Below are positions 31,293 to 39,855 of a DNA stretch of 46,432 nucleotides, one piece after another. Both the position numbers and the translations under genes were made by a program. The notes beneath the pieces are model-generated. The model was not told where the DNA came from. It saw only the letters and a list, made by a program, of their open reading frames with translations, and did no database searches. The stretch spans positions 1-46,432 of IMG/VR virus record IMGVR_UViG_3300038455_000038. The stretch is one strand, 5' to 3'. Source of the stretch: a virus. Positions within the stretch are counted from its first letter, which is position 1. Every line of letters begins with the position of its first letter.

Positions 31293-31807
31293 CCTTTAGT
31301 CACGACCTGGGAATCTACAACATCGAAGCCAGCGTAAATGCGTGGTTGGCAGGACAATTAACTACCGCGACGCCGCTCGGCGGTACGGTTCCGGTTGTGA
31401 TCGGCTGGCCCCACAGCCCCATTGCTCCGCCGATCTTCAGTATCTATCATCTGGGCAGTGAAGGATCGCCTTCTCAATTTGAGGGGGGTAACGTGGGCTA
31501 TGAGCAGCGCGGATCGCAGCGATGGGGTATGGCGCAAATTGACTGCTGGGAAAGTTACAAGCACGAGAATTACGCCGCGCGGCTGGCGCAAATGGGCGAC
31601 CTGCTGACGAAAGCCCACGCCACCCTATACGCCAGCGGATCAAGTATCCCGGTCTATGACTTTTACAGCAATGCCAGTGCACCCGTCGCCCTGGCGTATC
31701 GTATTCGTATTGAGGATGTGCAAGAATCGCCGGTGGCTCCCGATCCTAATCCTGATCTGGTGCGCCGCCGCTTCACCTTCGTGTACCGTTGGATAGAGCG
31801 CGCTTAG
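31289..31807 (+). CDS. Putative tail terminator protein
   Basis: A 172-aa protein between the gp10-like and tail tube genes, the place of the tail terminator. The first helix IEASVNAWLAGQL, an early strand VVIGWP, RWGMAQIDCWESYKHENYAARLAQMGDLL and a C-terminal strand RRRFTFVYRWIE match the alpha/beta layout of that family. Homology cannot be confirmed here. Confidence 0.6.
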   Translation: MTFSHDLGIYNIEASVNAWLAGQLTTATPLGGTVPVVIGWPHSPIAPPIFSIYHLGSEGSPSQFEGGNVGYEQRGSQRWGMAQIDCWESYKHENYAARLAQMGDLLTKAHATLYASGSSIPVYDFYSNASAPVALAYRIRIEDVQESPVAPDPNPDLVRRRFTFVYRWIERA

Positions 31808-31826
31808 CGCATGGAGAAAGGTTATC

Positions 31827-32306
31827 ATGTCGGCTGAAACAAGAAACATGCTTGAGGGCAACCTCTACATCGTCAGTGCGTCCGGTCAGGCGACGGGATG
31901 GATTACCGCCAGTGGGGCCAGCGGCGTACTACTGGCCTATGTGCAGAACTTTACCTACACATCCGGGCGACAGATTGCAGCCATCTCAGATCGCGGTAGA
32001 GCAAAACACTTTAAAGTTACCCAATACGATCCGGTGGCCATGAGTTTTACGGTGGCCTATGGCATCACAGCGCACTATCCAACTGCTATCACCGGCAATG
32101 GATCGACTGAACCGATGTACAATATCGAATTCAAGCAGGTTGCGGCGGAACAGGGCAGCACCGCCAGCGGAATTTATCTGCAATTCTACGGTGTCGATCT
32201 GCCTTCTCAGTTGTTTACCGAAGGCTCACCCAGCAACACGCTCCAGTTCCAGAACATTCAGGCGCTGGGCATGATCGGCCCGGCGGCGACAGGATACCTG
32301 GCGTAA
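31827..32306 (+). CDS. Putative major tail (tube) protein, copy 1
   Basis: A 159-aa, Gly/Ala/Thr/Ser-rich beta protein with a good AGAAAGG ribosome site. It begins with LEGNLYIVSASGQATGW and LLAYVQNFTYTSGRQIAAI. The next protein begins in the same way (PEGNLYLITGSATASALLGYV), suggesting a duplicated tube-like fold. Position before the chaperones and tape measure supports a tube role. Confidence 0.65.
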   Translation: MSAETRNMLEGNLYIVSASGQATGWITASGASGVLLAYVQNFTYTSGRQIAAISDRGRAKHFKVTQYDPVAMSFTVAYGITAHYPTAITGNGSTEPMYNIEFKQVAAEQGSTASGIYLQFYGVDLPSQLFTEGSPSNTLQFQNIQALGMIGPAATGYLA

Positions 32307-32307
32307 C

Positions 32308-32709
32308 ATGAGCGAAGCATTTTCCTGGCCAGAGGGCAATCTCTACCTGATTACAGGCAGCGCAACGGCCAGTGCCCTGCTGGGCTACGTCAAGAGTCTG
32401 CAACTTAACCCGTTTCGCGGGTGGGAGAATTATCAGACCCTGGATGGCACCTGGCACAACCGCCAGACAGGACGGCGGATCGATGTGTCTGTGTCACTGG
32501 CTCACACGGTAGACAATGCTATCCTGGACGCTGTGTTTGATGCCAGCCATACAGCAGTCCACCTGCACCACGTGGCAGCCTACACCGGAGTATCTGCCGG
32601 GTGCATTATGTATTCCGGGGTGATTGATACGCTATCCACCAACGGCAATGAGGGCGATCTCTTTGTCCGGCAGTTTACCTATCATTGCAATAATTGGTCG
32701 GCCTACTAG
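32308..32709 (+). CDS. Tail tube-like protein, copy 2
   Basis: A 133-aa protein starting one base after the previous stop. PEGNLYLITGSATASALLGY parallels the start of copy 1, and the later VSVSLAHTVDNAILDAVF and FVRQFTYHCNNWSAY are consistent with a tube-type beta sandwich. It may be a second tube component or a specialised end ring. Confidence 0.55.
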   Translation: MSEAFSWPEGNLYLITGSATASALLGYVKSLQLNPFRGWENYQTLDGTWHNRQTGRRIDVSVSLAHTVDNAILDAVFDASHTAVHLHHVAAYTGVSAGCIMYSGVIDTLSTNGNEGDLFVRQFTYHCNNWSAY

Positions 32710-32724
32710 GCCAGAAAGCGCACC

Positions 32725-33219
32725 ATGTCCAAAACGAAAACGCAAGTGCAAAAAGGCAGACCGGCTACCTTTGCAGACTTCAAACCTCAAGTCTATGAGT
32801 TTGAGCTTGAGAATGAGGTCACGGGTGAAACACTGCTGATTCAGGCCCGGTCCCTGGATGCGTTGGAACGCGCTCAAATTTTGCTGTTTTCATCGGAACC
32901 CCGACCGCCCGAAATGAAAATCCATAACGTGGGCGGGGAAATGCTGCCCCAATACGATTATTACAACCTGGACTACCGTAAAAAACGCGAAACGTGGGGC
33001 CGGGAACGGGATAATTTGCTGATCATCCACACGCTAGTGTCACCTGAAATACCAGGGGACACGGAAGCGGAGAAAATCGAAACCTTGAATTCACAGCTTG
33101 CGCCCTGGGTCCGTGAGGCACTTTTGCGCGTGGTCGTAATGTTGTCCACAGTGGCGGAGGGCGGCGTTAAGCGCCGTCAGTTTCGATCCAATGGAGCAGA
33201 CCATTCTGAGTCTGTGTAG
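32725..33219 (+). CDS. Tail assembly chaperone, first part (gpG-like)
   Basis: A 164-aa protein between tail tube and tape measure: FKPQVYEFELENEVTGETLL, then helices. The pair of overlapping frames here is the classic gpG/gpGT arrangement. These chaperones coat the tape measure during tail polymerisation. The second frame is open from 33140, giving an 80-base overlap. TTT-CGA at 33181-33186 is a plausible +1 slip site (TTT to TTC before the uncommon CGA codon). Confidence 0.65.
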   Translation: MSKTKTQVQKGRPATFADFKPQVYEFELENEVTGETLLIQARSLDALERAQILLFSSEPRPPEMKIHNVGGEMLPQYDYYNLDYRKKRETWGRERDNLLIIHTLVSPEIPGDTEAEKIETLNSQLAPWVREALLRVVVMLSTVAEGGVKRRQFRSNGADHSESV

Positions 33220-33439
33220 TAAAAAAGGATGGTCGCTGGCGTTTTTTTTCGATCTTGATCCGAATGAGCAGCAGACCTGGGTGGATTGGGAACAGTTTCA
33301 GCAGTACGCCGTTCGAGAAGAGCAGCGCTTGATCATCGAAAGTGCCACCCGAACGGATGAAAAGGGCGATACCACCATCTCAGCAGAAATTGTGTCGGCG
33401 CTGGTAGCGCTGGCGACTGGTAGAAAGAGTGGCTGTTAA
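33191..33439 (+). CDS. Tail assembly chaperone, second part (gpT-like)
   Basis: The frame is +1 relative to the preceding gene. From ATG 33191 it gives 82 aa (EQTILSLCSKKGWSLAFFFDLDP, then a helical C-terminus), but the ATG has no ribosome site. Read continuously from 33140, a +1 shift at 33181 would yield ...RRQFDPMEQ..., which reads naturally. I therefore think it is made as a G-T fusion by frameshift rather than as a separate protein. It ends just inside the tape measure gene. Confidence 0.6.
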   Translation: MEQTILSLCSKKGWSLAFFFDLDPNEQQTWVDWEQFQQYAVREEQRLIIESATRTDEKGDTTISAEIVSALVALATGRKSGC

Positions 33440-35798
33440 GAAAGTTATCATCAGCGTTGAAGACCAGTTCAGCCGCCCGTTGCAAAATTATGAGCGGGCG
33501 ATTTCCAATGCTGAAAAATCCACCTCGCAATTCGGGCGCGCGGCCACCAATACGCAGTCGGGGTTTAGCAAGGCCGCTGCTGATTTAGCGCACCTCGGAC
33601 AATCCGCGCAATTTCTGTATCAGACTTTCTCTGGTGTTTTTAGGCAAGCCAATGAATGGGCACAGGTCGGGCTATCGGCAGAACGCAACAAAATAGCGTT
33701 CCAGTCCTTAGCAGGCAGCGCCGATGAATACGCGGCCAAGATTAAAGCCATCACGGATGCCACGCGCGGTATGGTCACGGAAGGCGAAGCGGCGGGCACG
33801 GCTTACCGCTTGCAGCGCTTTGGCCTGGCGGATACCGCTGACGAGATGGAGCGCTTTATGCGTACTGTCTCGATTGTCAGTGCCATTAATCCTCAACTCG
33901 GCGGCACGGCAGAAGCGATCAACCAAATCCAGTTAACCCTGTCCAACATGTCGTTCATGCGCCTCGACCAACTCGGCGTAAGTGCTGGGCAAGTCCGCGC
34001 GCGCATGGCAGAGTTGAAGGCTGAGGCCAAGGGACTGTCTGATGAGCAGGCGTTCCAGACGGCGGTCATGGAACAGCTTGATCAGCAGGCCAGCGCCGTC
34101 GGGGACAGCATATTGGAGATGAACGACGCCAGCGAACGTTTTGCCGCGCGCTGGCGGGGGTTCAAGGAGGACTGGGGTCTCAAGATTGCCACTGGGTTTG
34201 AGGCTATAGCTCAGTCGGCTGAAGGCGCGGCGGCAGCGATTAAAAAGGTAGGTTGGGCTGATTTCATTCAGGAGGCCGCTAACCAAACTGGGCTGGATGC
34301 TATCGGAACGGTGATTCAGACTGTCCAGGATATTCAGAAAACCACGCTACGCGATACCAGTTCCTGGCGCAATGAAATGCTGCTAGCCTCGATGGGACAG
34401 TATAGCGCCATGACGGTTAACCCTTTCCTGGGCAAACAAAAACCCTCTGTCAATTGGCAGGAGTGGGGATTGAACGCCGATCTGACCCCTCGTCGAGCCT
34501 CCATTTACGGCGGAACAACCCCCGATCTGGCTTACTATCAGTCGGGCGGCGTGGTGCAGCAACCTTTAGCAGGCTACGGTCAATACAACTCCATCCTGAG
34601 TCGCCAGCGTCAGGAATATGACCAGCAGCAGTATTATCAACTCAGGAATGCCCCGACCGTATTAACCAAGGTCTCAGGCGGTTTCCAGGGTCAGGGCGGC
34701 TTCTTCAACCTCATGGGCGGTTTTACTCCTAAAACTGGATTAGGGGATAAAGAAGGCACACCCAATTTCTCTTACGTTGAGAACCAACTCAAAAACGCGG
34801 CGGGGTATTCACGCGAGATTGAAAACAATCTGACCTCTGCATCTGATAAATGGGGCAGTCTCAATGAGAAATTCGGCATTGCTCCGGCGGGGTTGGATAC
34901 CGATCTCTTCAACAGCATGAGCGAGGCCCTACGCAGTGCGGGGATTGAAGGCGACGCCGCCGCGAATGCGATCAAGGCGTTCCAGCTTCAATCCGGCATG
35001 GCTACTGGTGCCAGCGAAGTTTTCAGCACCAAGTTGCAACTTCTGACAGAGCAGTTTGGCGCGGGTAAATTAAGCGCCGCTGAATACGCGCTCGAAGTCC
35101 AGAACCTGGGTAATATGGATTACACCTGGGTCGATTCGCTGGTTCAGGGCTTTACCAAAATTGGCGACTTGCAAGGCGCGCAAAACGCGGTCGAAGCGGC
35201 TAAAAGCACCATGACCCCCGGTGGCCAGGTACAATACTGGAATCTATTGACGCCATTGGGCCAAGGCACGGAAACCGGCGCGGGCGGGGGTGATAAATTT
35301 GCTGAAGCCGAAAATAGCATCAATTCGCTGATCTCCAAGGTCCAATCAATCCCCCTGGAAGGCAGTACGGCGCTGTTGGACTTTTCCAGCACCGCCGCTG
35401 AGCAAATGGGCGCGTTTAGTTCAGATGCCATTGAGAAAACAGACGCGGTAGTGGGATCGCTGAGTCGGCTGGAAGGCAAGCACATCAGCGTTATCATGGA
35501 TATTATTCCCGCCCTGAGTGGTGAGGGGGCCGCTCCGGTGGCTACCAGTGCCAGTGTGCCCAGCAGTGTGGAACAGTTCGCAGCGGGCGGGTTTACGGGC
35601 CGGGGTGGACGCAATGAGATCGCGGGTGTGGTACACAAAAATGAGTACGTGCTCTCTGAGAGTATGCTCAGCAACTTGAAGTGGCAGCGGGCCGGGGGAT
35701 CGGAGCGCGGCGGGGAATTTCTGCCGGTGGTAATCAAACTCAGCGACCGGACGTTGTATGACGCGATAGTAGACGTAAGAAGGCAAAAGGGGCAATGA
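33429..35798 (+). CDS. Tail tape measure protein
   Basis: A 789-aa protein, GTG start. The N-terminus (VEDQFSRPLQNYERAISNAEKS) and AGTAYRLQRFGLADTADEMER follow tape-measure patterns of long Ala-rich helices with amphipathic repeats. The middle is Gly/Gln/Tyr-rich and the C-terminus has FAAGGFTGRGGRNEIAGVVHKNEYVL, a motif common at the end of such proteins. From the usual 0.15 nm per residue, a tail of about 118 nm is expected. It starts within the chaperone's last codons. Confidence 0.85.
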   Translation: MAVKKVIISVEDQFSRPLQNYERAISNAEKSTSQFGRAATNTQSGFSKAAADLAHLGQSAQFLYQTFSGVFRQANEWAQVGLSAERNKIAFQSLAGSADEYAAKIKAITDATRGMVTEGEAAGTAYRLQRFGLADTADEMERFMRTVSIVSAINPQLGGTAEAINQIQLTLSNMSFMRLDQLGVSAGQVRARMAELKAEAKGLSDEQAFQTAVMEQLDQQASAVGDSILEMNDASERFAARWRGFKEDWGLKIATGFEAIAQSAEGAAAAIKKVGWADFIQEAANQTGLDAIGTVIQTVQDIQKTTLRDTSSWRNEMLLASMGQYSAMTVNPFLGKQKPSVNWQEWGLNADLTPRRASIYGGTTPDLAYYQSGGVVQQPLAGYGQYNSILSRQRQEYDQQQYYQLRNAPTVLTKVSGGFQGQGGFFNLMGGFTPKTGLGDKEGTPNFSYVENQLKNAAGYSREIENNLTSASDKWGSLNEKFGIAPAGLDTDLFNSMSEALRSAGIEGDAAANAIKAFQLQSGMATGASEVFSTKLQLLTEQFGAGKLSAAEYALEVQNLGNMDYTWVDSLVQGFTKIGDLQGAQNAVEAAKSTMTPGGQVQYWNLLTPLGQGTETGAGGGDKFAEAENSINSLISKVQSIPLEGSTALLDFSSTAAEQMGAFSSDAIEKTDAVVGSLSRLEGKHISVIMDIIPALSGEGAAPVATSASVPSSVEQFAAGGFTGRGGRNEIAGVVHKNEYVLSESMLSNLKWQRAGGSERGGEFLPVVIKLSDRTLYDAIVDVRRQKGQ

Positions 35799-37753
35799 CC
35801 TATACCTGTACGGTACGCATGAAGATCGTACATTTTGATTTGGGAATCATCTGGGAAGATGTGACGGCCTATGTGATTGCGGCAGAGTCGCGGATAGGGT
35901 TTTCCGGGGAAATGCAGCACACGGCAGACATCGGGCAACTTTTCCTCACCCTGGACAACAGCGATCAACGATTTTCACCAGAATACACGCCAAGCCCCTA
36001 CTATGGTTATTTGCGCCCCAGCGCCCCGGTGGAAGTCAAGATTAGCGACGGCGTAACCACGTGGTATGTTTTTAAGGGGATTATTCGGTCAATTGATCCT
36101 GATGCGGGCGTAAATGGCTCTAAGCAATGCACGGTACTCTGCGAAGACCTACTTACGATGTATCAGCCTGCTTTTGCCTTTTCGCTGCCCATCCAAACCA
36201 ATATCCGCGCTGATGAATTAATCCTCAAGATCGCTAACCAAATCCACGATGTTGATCCCTGGGCTGCCTTGATTATCTATCTCGAAAATCCAAGCGCGGG
36301 GAACAAAATATCTTTCACCACACCGCAATCAGGCACAGTAACTTATACGTACCGGAATTCGCTATCGGCGGCAGGAGATGTTTTGTTGGGGGCCGATCTG
36401 ATTGAATCGTGCTCCAATATGTTTGATGCCATGAACGGGAATGCGGTCAATTCAGGAATAACCTATCACGGCTCGACTAAACCCATCACGGCGGATATGT
36501 CCATTACTTATTTTGACGATGCCTTGACTTTTTTAGCCCTGACTCCTGGAACGTGGGCTAACATCATCGCGTATACCATCACGGGATTTAATACTTTCAA
36601 TGGTGATGTGCCCGCTTCTGATTACAGCCCGGTCGATCTACAGACCGGGGATCGCGTGTTTACATTTGCCGCCGATCTATGGGATGAAAACTCTAACGGG
36701 ATGCAGGCGGTCAATGATTGCGCCGCGTCAGAATACGGTTTTGTGTGGTTTTCGCGTAACGGGACACTAACCTTCAAGAACCGGCGGTGGGAACCGGAAC
36801 TAACCAGTGCTACCCCGACAGCGACCATCAACGGTACGCATACGGGGCAGCGGGGCGAGATGTCTATCAGCCGCCTACAGAACAAAATCACCATTACCCA
36901 TATCCCCCGCTCGCAGGTCGGGATTGGGGTTGTGGCGCACAGTTTTGCTCCGATCATGGTTCCATCAAAATCATTTGTCAGCAGCGATTCGGCACTTTGG
37001 CCGCGCACCAATCGCGATGCTCAGGGGTACGTAGGATCGTCAGGGTCGGGCGTCCCGCGTGCTGGGGATAAGATGATCCGCCTGCCCTATACGGATGAAT
37101 ACGGAAATCCGGTCAGCGCCAAAGACATTATTCAGCCCGTGATTACTACCGACTTCACCATCAATACCAGGGAAGATGGCACGGGGCAGACATTCAGCAA
37201 TGCTCAAAAGCGGATTGAAATAAGTTTGGCTCCGGGAAGTTCGGATGTTGAGGTGGCCTTTAAAAACACGCACAGCATGGAAGTATACATTCAGAACTTT
37301 CAAATTCGGGGCACGCAAATCAGACACTATTCCCCAGAAACCGCGCTATATGCCGACAGTTACAGCGTCTATCTCTACGGCCTCAAGGTTTACAATCACG
37401 ATCTGGCTTTTGGCAGTGGGGATGTGTTCACGGAGGCCCTGGGTTTTTACCTGCTCTACCGCTACAAAACCCCGCTGTATGTAATTGATACAATCGCCTT
37501 TGAGGGTCCGGCGCTGATCGGCGCGGTCAACCTGGCGGCGCTTGAAATCGGGGACACGCTGAGTATCAGCGAAACGCAAACCGCCGTCGATGCGCAGAAA
37601 TACGTTATACGCAGCATTGAAACCACCTTAGGGCAAGGTGGGGATGTCGTGAATTTCACGTTTGGCGTTAAGCGCCTTAACCCGGCGAACTTCTGGGTAC
37701 TAGGCGACGCCACTTTAGGTATTTTAGGGAGTACAACGCGGTTGGCGTTGTAA
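35795..37753 (+). CDS. Tail tip/baseplate hub-type minor tail protein
   Basis: A 652-aa protein directly after the tape measure (ATGA overlap). The N-terminus has WEDVTAYVIAAESRIGFSGE and LTLDNSDQRFSPEYTPSPY, similar to the 'v..DV......s' start and 'tL.N.dgrfsp' pattern of distal tail/minor tail proteins. The rest is beta-rich (EYGFVWFSRNGTLTFKNRRW, GDTLSISETQTAVDAQKYVI). It probably forms the tip complex. Confidence 0.7.
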   Translation: MTYTCTVRMKIVHFDLGIIWEDVTAYVIAAESRIGFSGEMQHTADIGQLFLTLDNSDQRFSPEYTPSPYYGYLRPSAPVEVKISDGVTTWYVFKGIIRSIDPDAGVNGSKQCTVLCEDLLTMYQPAFAFSLPIQTNIRADELILKIANQIHDVDPWAALIIYLENPSAGNKISFTTPQSGTVTYTYRNSLSAAGDVLLGADLIESCSNMFDAMNGNAVNSGITYHGSTKPITADMSITYFDDALTFLALTPGTWANIIAYTITGFNTFNGDVPASDYSPVDLQTGDRVFTFAADLWDENSNGMQAVNDCAASEYGFVWFSRNGTLTFKNRRWEPELTSATPTATINGTHTGQRGEMSISRLQNKITITHIPRSQVGIGVVAHSFAPIMVPSKSFVSSDSALWPRTNRDAQGYVGSSGSGVPRAGDKMIRLPYTDEYGNPVSAKDIIQPVITTDFTINTREDGTGQTFSNAQKRIEISLAPGSSDVEVAFKNTHSMEVYIQNFQIRGTQIRHYSPETALYADSYSVYLYGLKVYNHDLAFGSGDVFTEALGFYLLYRYKTPLYVIDTIAFEGPALIGAVNLAALEIGDTLSISETQTAVDAQKYVIRSIETTLGQGGDVVNFTFGVKRLNPANFWVLGDATLGILGSTTRLAL

Positions 37754-37765
37754 AAGGATAACACT

Positions 37766-38251
37766 ATGGCTTGGACAACTCCATTGACCTGGACGGCGGG
37801 TATGGTTCCCGGTGCAACTGATTTCAACACGCAGATTCGCGACAATCTGAATGCGTTGAAGTCGCCCGCGTTTGCCATTACGGGATTTTATACCACCTCA
37901 TCGGCGCGACCCACGACCACCGGCACCACCTTCGCCGCCATTACCGCGCCCCTAGCGCTGACCATTTATGCCTACGGTGGAAATTTGCACATGGGTCTTC
38001 AGGGTTACAGCGACTTCGACGGTTTTCTGCTGGGTTTTTCGGTCAACGGCACTGTCTATACGGGCAATTCGCCGTCGGGGTTGCAGAAAGTCATCTCTAA
38101 TGCGGGGTTTCATGTCCAATACTATGCCACCGGGTTCACTGCCAGCGGCAACTACACCGCCGCGCCAGTCTGGCGCGTGGCGGCGGCTACCGACACAGGC
38201 CGCATTAACACCAGCAGCCTGCAAGTAACTTTCTGGGTCCGGGAGGCGTAG
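37766..38251 (+). CDS. Tail fibre-like protein
   Basis: A 161-aa protein. MAWTTPLTWTAGMVPGATDF followed by NTQIRDNLNALK is a recurrent N-terminal module of phage tail and fibre proteins ('W..p.tw..g..vta.dlN..irdnl..L'). The rest is a Thr/Gly/Ser-rich beta domain that could form a trimeric tip. Good AAAGGA site. It lies between the tail tip and lectin-like proteins. Confidence 0.65.
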   Translation: MAWTTPLTWTAGMVPGATDFNTQIRDNLNALKSPAFAITGFYTTSSARPTTTGTTFAAITAPLALTIYAYGGNLHMGLQGYSDFDGFLLGFSVNGTVYTGNSPSGLQKVISNAGFHVQYYATGFTASGNYTAAPVWRVAAATDTGRINTSSLQVTFWVREA

Positions 38252-39166
38252 ATGGGACTGGGACTGGCTTTACGCTTGACGTCGGGATTGCTGGACGGCG
38301 ACTTATATTATTCGACCGGTACTGTCAATATCACGCCCAGCGCCGGGGCGGAACTACTGGCCAACGGCGGGTTTGACTCCTGGACGGGGGATAATCCCGA
38401 TGGCTGGTCCGTGACCGAAACTGCCCCGGATCCGGAATGCACGGAGCGCGATCCTAACCAGGGCCACGCGGATACTAAAACGGTGGGCGGCGCGGCGAAC
38501 CTGTTCAGTTCGGCGACGGCTATCCGTCCTCAACTGACTCAAAACGTCCTCACCGTTGGAAAGTTTTTTAAGATCAGCGGATCGGCCTATCGCGTGGGCG
38601 GGTCGGTCGGTGTGCGGGATGCGGCAGGTGGCTTTTCATACAACATTATTGCTTCTGGGGCATGGGATTTTACTGGCCGCGCGGCGGATACACTATTTCT
38701 CGCGCGCGGCGGCGCGGGGACCAACCTGACACTAGATGATGTCAGTGTCAAGATGCTGTCTGCTCTGGTCGAACTGCACACGCACGCGGTGGCGTATGGC
38801 GACTTCAGCGTCACGCTAACAGCAGCAGGGACGAAATATCAAGGTGGCGTCGTGTTCAATTACTCGGACGCCAACAACTACGTCCTCTGCAATTTCAACC
38901 GGATCGATGGCAAAGTATATCTGATCAAGTACGTGACCGGAACACCGACCGTGCTCGGTTCGTGGTCCGCGACATACAGCGCCGGGGCAGTCCTCACCGC
39001 GCGGCGACACAAAGACGGCACCATCGACGTGATCTACAACGGCGTGACTCTGGCGAGCGGGATCGCCGCGACCGGGCTGGCCGGGCTGCAAGCCGGGCCG
39101 TTCAAGACGGATGCCAGCGGCGTAACGATTGGATCGTATACCTGGGATGCCAGGACAACTACTTAA
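38252..39166 (+). CDS. Lectin/CBM-like tail protein (receptor-binding candidate)
   Basis: A 304-aa protein beginning right after the previous stop. Residues about 30-170 (ELLANGGFDSWTGDNPDGW ... LTLDDVSVK) look like a carbohydrate-binding jelly roll of the CBM4/9 type, which starts 'NggFE.w...pdgW' and ends 'l.lDdvs'. Residues 175-300 (YQGGVVFNYSDANNYVLCNF...TIDVIYNGVTLASG) resemble a concanavalin-like laminin-G sandwich. Two sugar-binding folds in one tail protein suggest binding to host glycans. Confidence 0.7.
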   Translation: MGLGLALRLTSGLLDGDLYYSTGTVNITPSAGAELLANGGFDSWTGDNPDGWSVTETAPDPECTERDPNQGHADTKTVGGAANLFSSATAIRPQLTQNVLTVGKFFKISGSAYRVGGSVGVRDAAGGFSYNIIASGAWDFTGRAADTLFLARGGAGTNLTLDDVSVKMLSALVELHTHAVAYGDFSVTLTAAGTKYQGGVVFNYSDANNYVLCNFNRIDGKVYLIKYVTGTPTVLGSWSATYSAGAVLTARRHKDGTIDVIYNGVTLASGIAATGLAGLQAGPFKTDASGVTIGSYTWDARTTT

Positions 39167-39182
39167 TTAAGGACGGGACCCT

Positions 39183-39680
39183 ATGACACAAGCAATTTTT
39201 GAGGCGATATGGAACGCCGCCGAGGGAATGCCCGAACTCCTGAAAGACGAGAACGGAAATTATATTCACGACGATGGCACGCCGGACTGCGGATGGCAGG
39301 TCTGTTTTAACGTTCCTGAGCCGCCGCCTCCGACCATGCCGATCATGATTCACTGTGGCGAGGACGCTATGGCGATTTTGCAGGGTTACGATGCTCCGCT
39401 ATGGCTGGATAACGTCAACACGCCGGTCCAAGATGATTATGGTCCCTTGAAGGATAACCCGCGTGTTTATCCAGATCAAACTCCGACCTGGCTTTTTGCA
39501 GGACAGGCCGAGGGGTATGTAGCCTGGTTGCAGGCAGCGGGGTGGAGCGCCGTAACTTACGCGGATGTATTTGATGCCCTGCTGGAGGCCTATTATCGCT
39601 ATGAAATCGGAAACAATATCATGGAAGGGCTGCACGGCGTGGCCTACGAAGAAATTACATGCACCATGTATGATCCGTAA
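39183..39680 (+). CDS. Hypothetical tail-region protein
   Basis: A 165-aa acidic, Trp/Pro-rich protein with DDGTPDCGWQVCFNVPEPPPP and a helical C-terminal domain. Not recognised. Position after receptor-binding genes suggests a tail or fibre accessory role. Confidence 0.5.
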   Translation: MTQAIFEAIWNAAEGMPELLKDENGNYIHDDGTPDCGWQVCFNVPEPPPPTMPIMIHCGEDAMAILQGYDAPLWLDNVNTPVQDDYGPLKDNPRVYPDQTPTWLFAGQAEGYVAWLQAAGWSAVTYADVFDALLEAYYRYEIGNNIMEGLHGVAYEEITCTMYDP

Positions 39681-39711
39681 AACCCGCACCGCGCGGGGTT
39701 AAAAGCGATCA

Positions 39712-39816
39712 ATGCGAGAGCGATTTATCGAAAAAGAAGGTCTGGTATACCGTCCGGTATGCTGTTACAATGAAACGGTGCCGCCGGACGAGGGGCCGCC
39801 CGGACATGCACCGTAG
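39712..39816 (+). CDS. Possible 34-aa peptide
   Basis: A short frame from ATG 39712 to TAG 39814 encoding MRERFIEKEGLVYRPVCCYN and a Pro-rich end. There is no clear ribosome site, and the DNA is dominated by inverted repeats, so it may not be translated. Confidence 0.2.
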   Translation: MRERFIEKEGLVYRPVCCYNETVPPDEGPPGHAP

Positions 39817-39831
39817 GACTATTATACCAGA
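39741..39831. other. Structured intergenic element with nested inverted repeats
   Basis: Outer arms TCTGGTATA (39741-39749) and TATACCAGA (39823-39831) are perfect complements. Inside them GTCCGG (39752-39757) pairs with CCGGAC (39784-39789), and GGTGC (39778-39782) can pair with GCACC (39808-39812). The right arm contains a leftward extended -10 (TGGTATAAT, 39829-39821) and shares ATTATACCAGAT with the leftward promoter at 1357-1368. It lies between the tail and lysis genes; a role in RNA folding or antisense transcription is possible. Confidence 0.5.
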
Positions 39832-39855
39832 TCGCCCCCTAGTGAGGTAGATCGC

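Noticed and set aside
35144-35968. 274-codon open frame on the minus strand
   Set aside because: It lies opposite the tape measure and tail tip genes, shows low-complexity Ser/Pro/Leu content and no motif or ribosome site; it is a shadow of the real plus-strand genes.
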